Origin: Alphaproteobacteria bacterium UBA2954 | GTDB taxonomy: Bacteria; Pseudomonadota; Alphaproteobacteria; Puniceispirillales; Puniceispirillaceae | Direction of reading: 5' to 3' | Assembly: GCA_002348585.1 (NCBI GenBank) | Contig: DEBO01000088.1 | Location: 1-18,855 of the forward strand | DNA length: 18,855 nt | Shown: piece by piece, positions 17,573 to 18,855 of the stretch | Layout: each line of letters starts with the position of its first letter | Numbering within the stretch: the first letter of the stretch is position 1 | Position numbers and translations under genes: made by a program | The notes under the pieces: model-generated | Database searches by the model: none | What the model was told of the DNA's origin: nothing | The model's input: the letters and a program-made list of their open reading frames with translations, nothing else

Positions 17573-18855
17573 ATGAAAGGACAGGCTTTGAGCGAACGAT
17601 CAGCCCGCCTAGCCCATAATGACCGCAATAACTGCGAGGCGCTGTTTGCCAGAGGGGTGAACCAGATTATCTTCCGCACCCTTGTTGCCGATACGCAAAC
17701 ACCTGTTGGCATGATGATGAAATTATCTGAAAAACAAACCTACCACTGTCTTCTAGAGTCAGTAGAGGGCGGGGAGGTTCGAGGTCGCTTTTCTGTCGTT
17801 GCTCTGAAACCAGATCTTATTTGGCAGTGCAAGAAAGAAAAGGTTTTCATCAATAGAACAGCGCAAACCAAACCAGATAATTTTGTTGAACAGTCCAACG
17901 AGCAGCCCCTTGGTAGTCTGCGCCAACTCATCGCTGAGAGCTGGATGGATAACACACACCCTCTTCCGCCAATGGCTGCTGGCCTTTTTGGATACCTAGG
18001 CTATGACATGATTAGGCATGTTGAGACCTTGCCAGATGAAAACCAAGATAAACTTGACGTTCATGATTCTGTTTTGATGCGCCCGTCAGTGGTCGCTATT
18101 TTTGATCGGCTGAAGGACACAATTACCTTATGTTATCAAATTAGGCCTAGTGACTTTGAAACAGCTCAAAGTGCATGGAAAACAGCTAATTATGAACTTG
18201 ATTTGATTGAATCTAGCCTTCAGGCCCCGCTACCCTTGATACCAGCAGTGTCTGATCATGTTGATATCAGCACACCTCAAAGCAATCTGTCTAAAGACAG
18301 GTTTTTTACAATGGTTCGTAAAGCAAAAGAATATATAAAATCAGGTGATATTTTTCAGGTTGTTCTCTCACAAAGATTCACGATTCCGTTTAACTTGCCC
18401 TCATTTGCACTTTACCGCAGCTTAAGGAGGCTGAACCCATCCCCCTTTCTGTTTCATTTTAACCTGGGAGAAGTCGCCATTGTTGGCTCAAGTCCTGAAA
18501 TTCTGGTGCGCCTGCGTGATGATGAGGTCACCATCAGGCCAATTGCAGGCACACGTCCACGTGGCCAGAATAAAAAAGAAGATAAGAAAAATGCGGCCGA
18601 ACTCCTGTCGGATATTAAAGAGCGAGCAGAGCATCTGATGTTGCTTGATTTAGGCCGAAATGATGTTGGCCGTGTTGCAAAACCTGGAACAGTTCGGGTT
18701 GTTTCAAATTTTGAGATTGAATTATACAGTCATGTTATGCATATCGCATCTGAAGTTCGGGGTAAAATCAGACCAGAATGCGATGTTATTGATGCTCTTG
18801 TTGCAGGATTTCCAGCAGGAACCGTCTCTGGTGCACCAAAAATTAGAGCTATGGA
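17573..18855 (+). CDS. trpE: Anthranilate synthase component I, 3' end cut by window edge
   Basis: Uses chorismate, with ammonia from the TrpG glutaminase, to make anthranilate, the first step of tryptophan synthesis. The visible 427 codons cover the N-terminal region with LLES at residues 60-63, the motif of the tryptophan feedback site, and the chorismate-binding domain from about residue 241. That domain shows SGDIFQVVLSQRF, PIAGTRPRG (about 322-330), LDLGRNDVGRV (about 357-367), HVMHIASEVRG and FPAGTVSGAPKIRAM at the right edge. About 80 residues are missing. The start is uncertain. The ATG at 17573 has no ribosome binding site, whereas the in-frame TTG at 17588 has AAAGGA about 6 nt upstream. 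The 36 bp gap after ppiD has no room for a leader-peptide attenuator. trpG and trpD would be expected downstream. Confidence 0.96.
   Translation, partial: MKGQALSERSARLAHNDRNNCEALFARGVNQIIFRTLVADTQTPVGMMMKLSEKQTYHCLLESVEGGEVRGRFSVVALKPDLIWQCKKEKVFINRTAQTKPDNFVEQSNEQPLGSLRQLIAESWMDNTHPLPPMAAGLFGYLGYDMIRHVETLPDENQDKLDVHDSVLMRPSVVAIFDRLKDTITLCYQIRPSDFETAQSAWKTANYELDLIESSLQAPLPLIPAVSDHVDISTPQSNLSKDRFFTMVRKAKEYIKSGDIFQVVLSQRFTIPFNLPSFALYRSLRRLNPSPFLFHFNLGEVAIVGSSPEILVRLRDDEVTIRPIAGTRPRGQNKKEDKKNAAELLSDIKERAEHLMLLDLGRNDVGRVAKPGTVRVVSNFEIELYSHVMHIASEVRGKIRPECDVIDALVAGFPAGTVSGAPKIRAM

Overview
The window is a stretch of core chromosome from an alphaproteobacterium, probably a free-living, possibly marine, lineage of moderate GC; I cannot fix the genus from sequence alone. 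The assignment rests on several combinations typical of that class: a fused IspD-IspF enzyme divergent from dusB; a pyruvate dehydrogenase E1 beta subunit carrying its own N-terminal lipoyl domain; an eno-ftsB-pdhABC-lpd-lipA-COQ10/RatA-like gene order; and tpiA divergent from a ppiD-like gene that runs into trpE. Sixteen protein genes are visible, 14 complete and two cut by the window edges (dusB on the left, trpE on the right). I see no tRNA, rRNA, mobile element, CRISPR array or prophage, and no gene-free gap above about 175 bp.

Layout. Positions 1-723 (minus) hold most of dusB. A 172 bp divergent spacer separates it from a compact plus-strand group, ispDF-pgpA-cinA (896-3099), for isoprenoid precursors, phosphatidylglycerol synthesis and a CinA-domain amidase. 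It converges, with 4 bp between, on a twelve-gene minus-strand run from tpiA at 15507 down to the COQ10/RatA-like gene at 3104. In transcription order this is tpiA, secG, pyrG, kdsA, eno, ftsB, pdhA, pdhB, pdhC, lpd, lipA, COQ10/RatA-like. At 15508-15664 a second divergent spacer leads to plus-strand ppiD and trpE.

How it fits together. TpiA and enolase are glycolytic enzymes. PdhA/B/C and Lpd form the complex converting pyruvate to acetyl-CoA, and LipA makes the lipoyl cofactor needed by both PdhB and PdhC, so carbon flow and its cofactor supply are co-located. KdsA (Kdo for LPS), PyrG (CTP, also used to activate Kdo and phospholipids), PgpA, SecG, FtsB and PpiD serve envelope synthesis, secretion and division.

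This is an ordinary housekeeping region and I found no credible undescribed system. Points worth a second look are small: a probable leaderless dusB mRNA, an AT-hook-like motif at the N terminus of PdhA next to a 70 bp stretch of about 9% GC, palindromes upstream of pdhA and lipA, a 5'-terminal GNRA hairpin in the predicted tpiA mRNA, a probable TTG start for pyrG, an insertion in the IspD nucleotide-binding loop, and no room for a trp attenuator before trpE.
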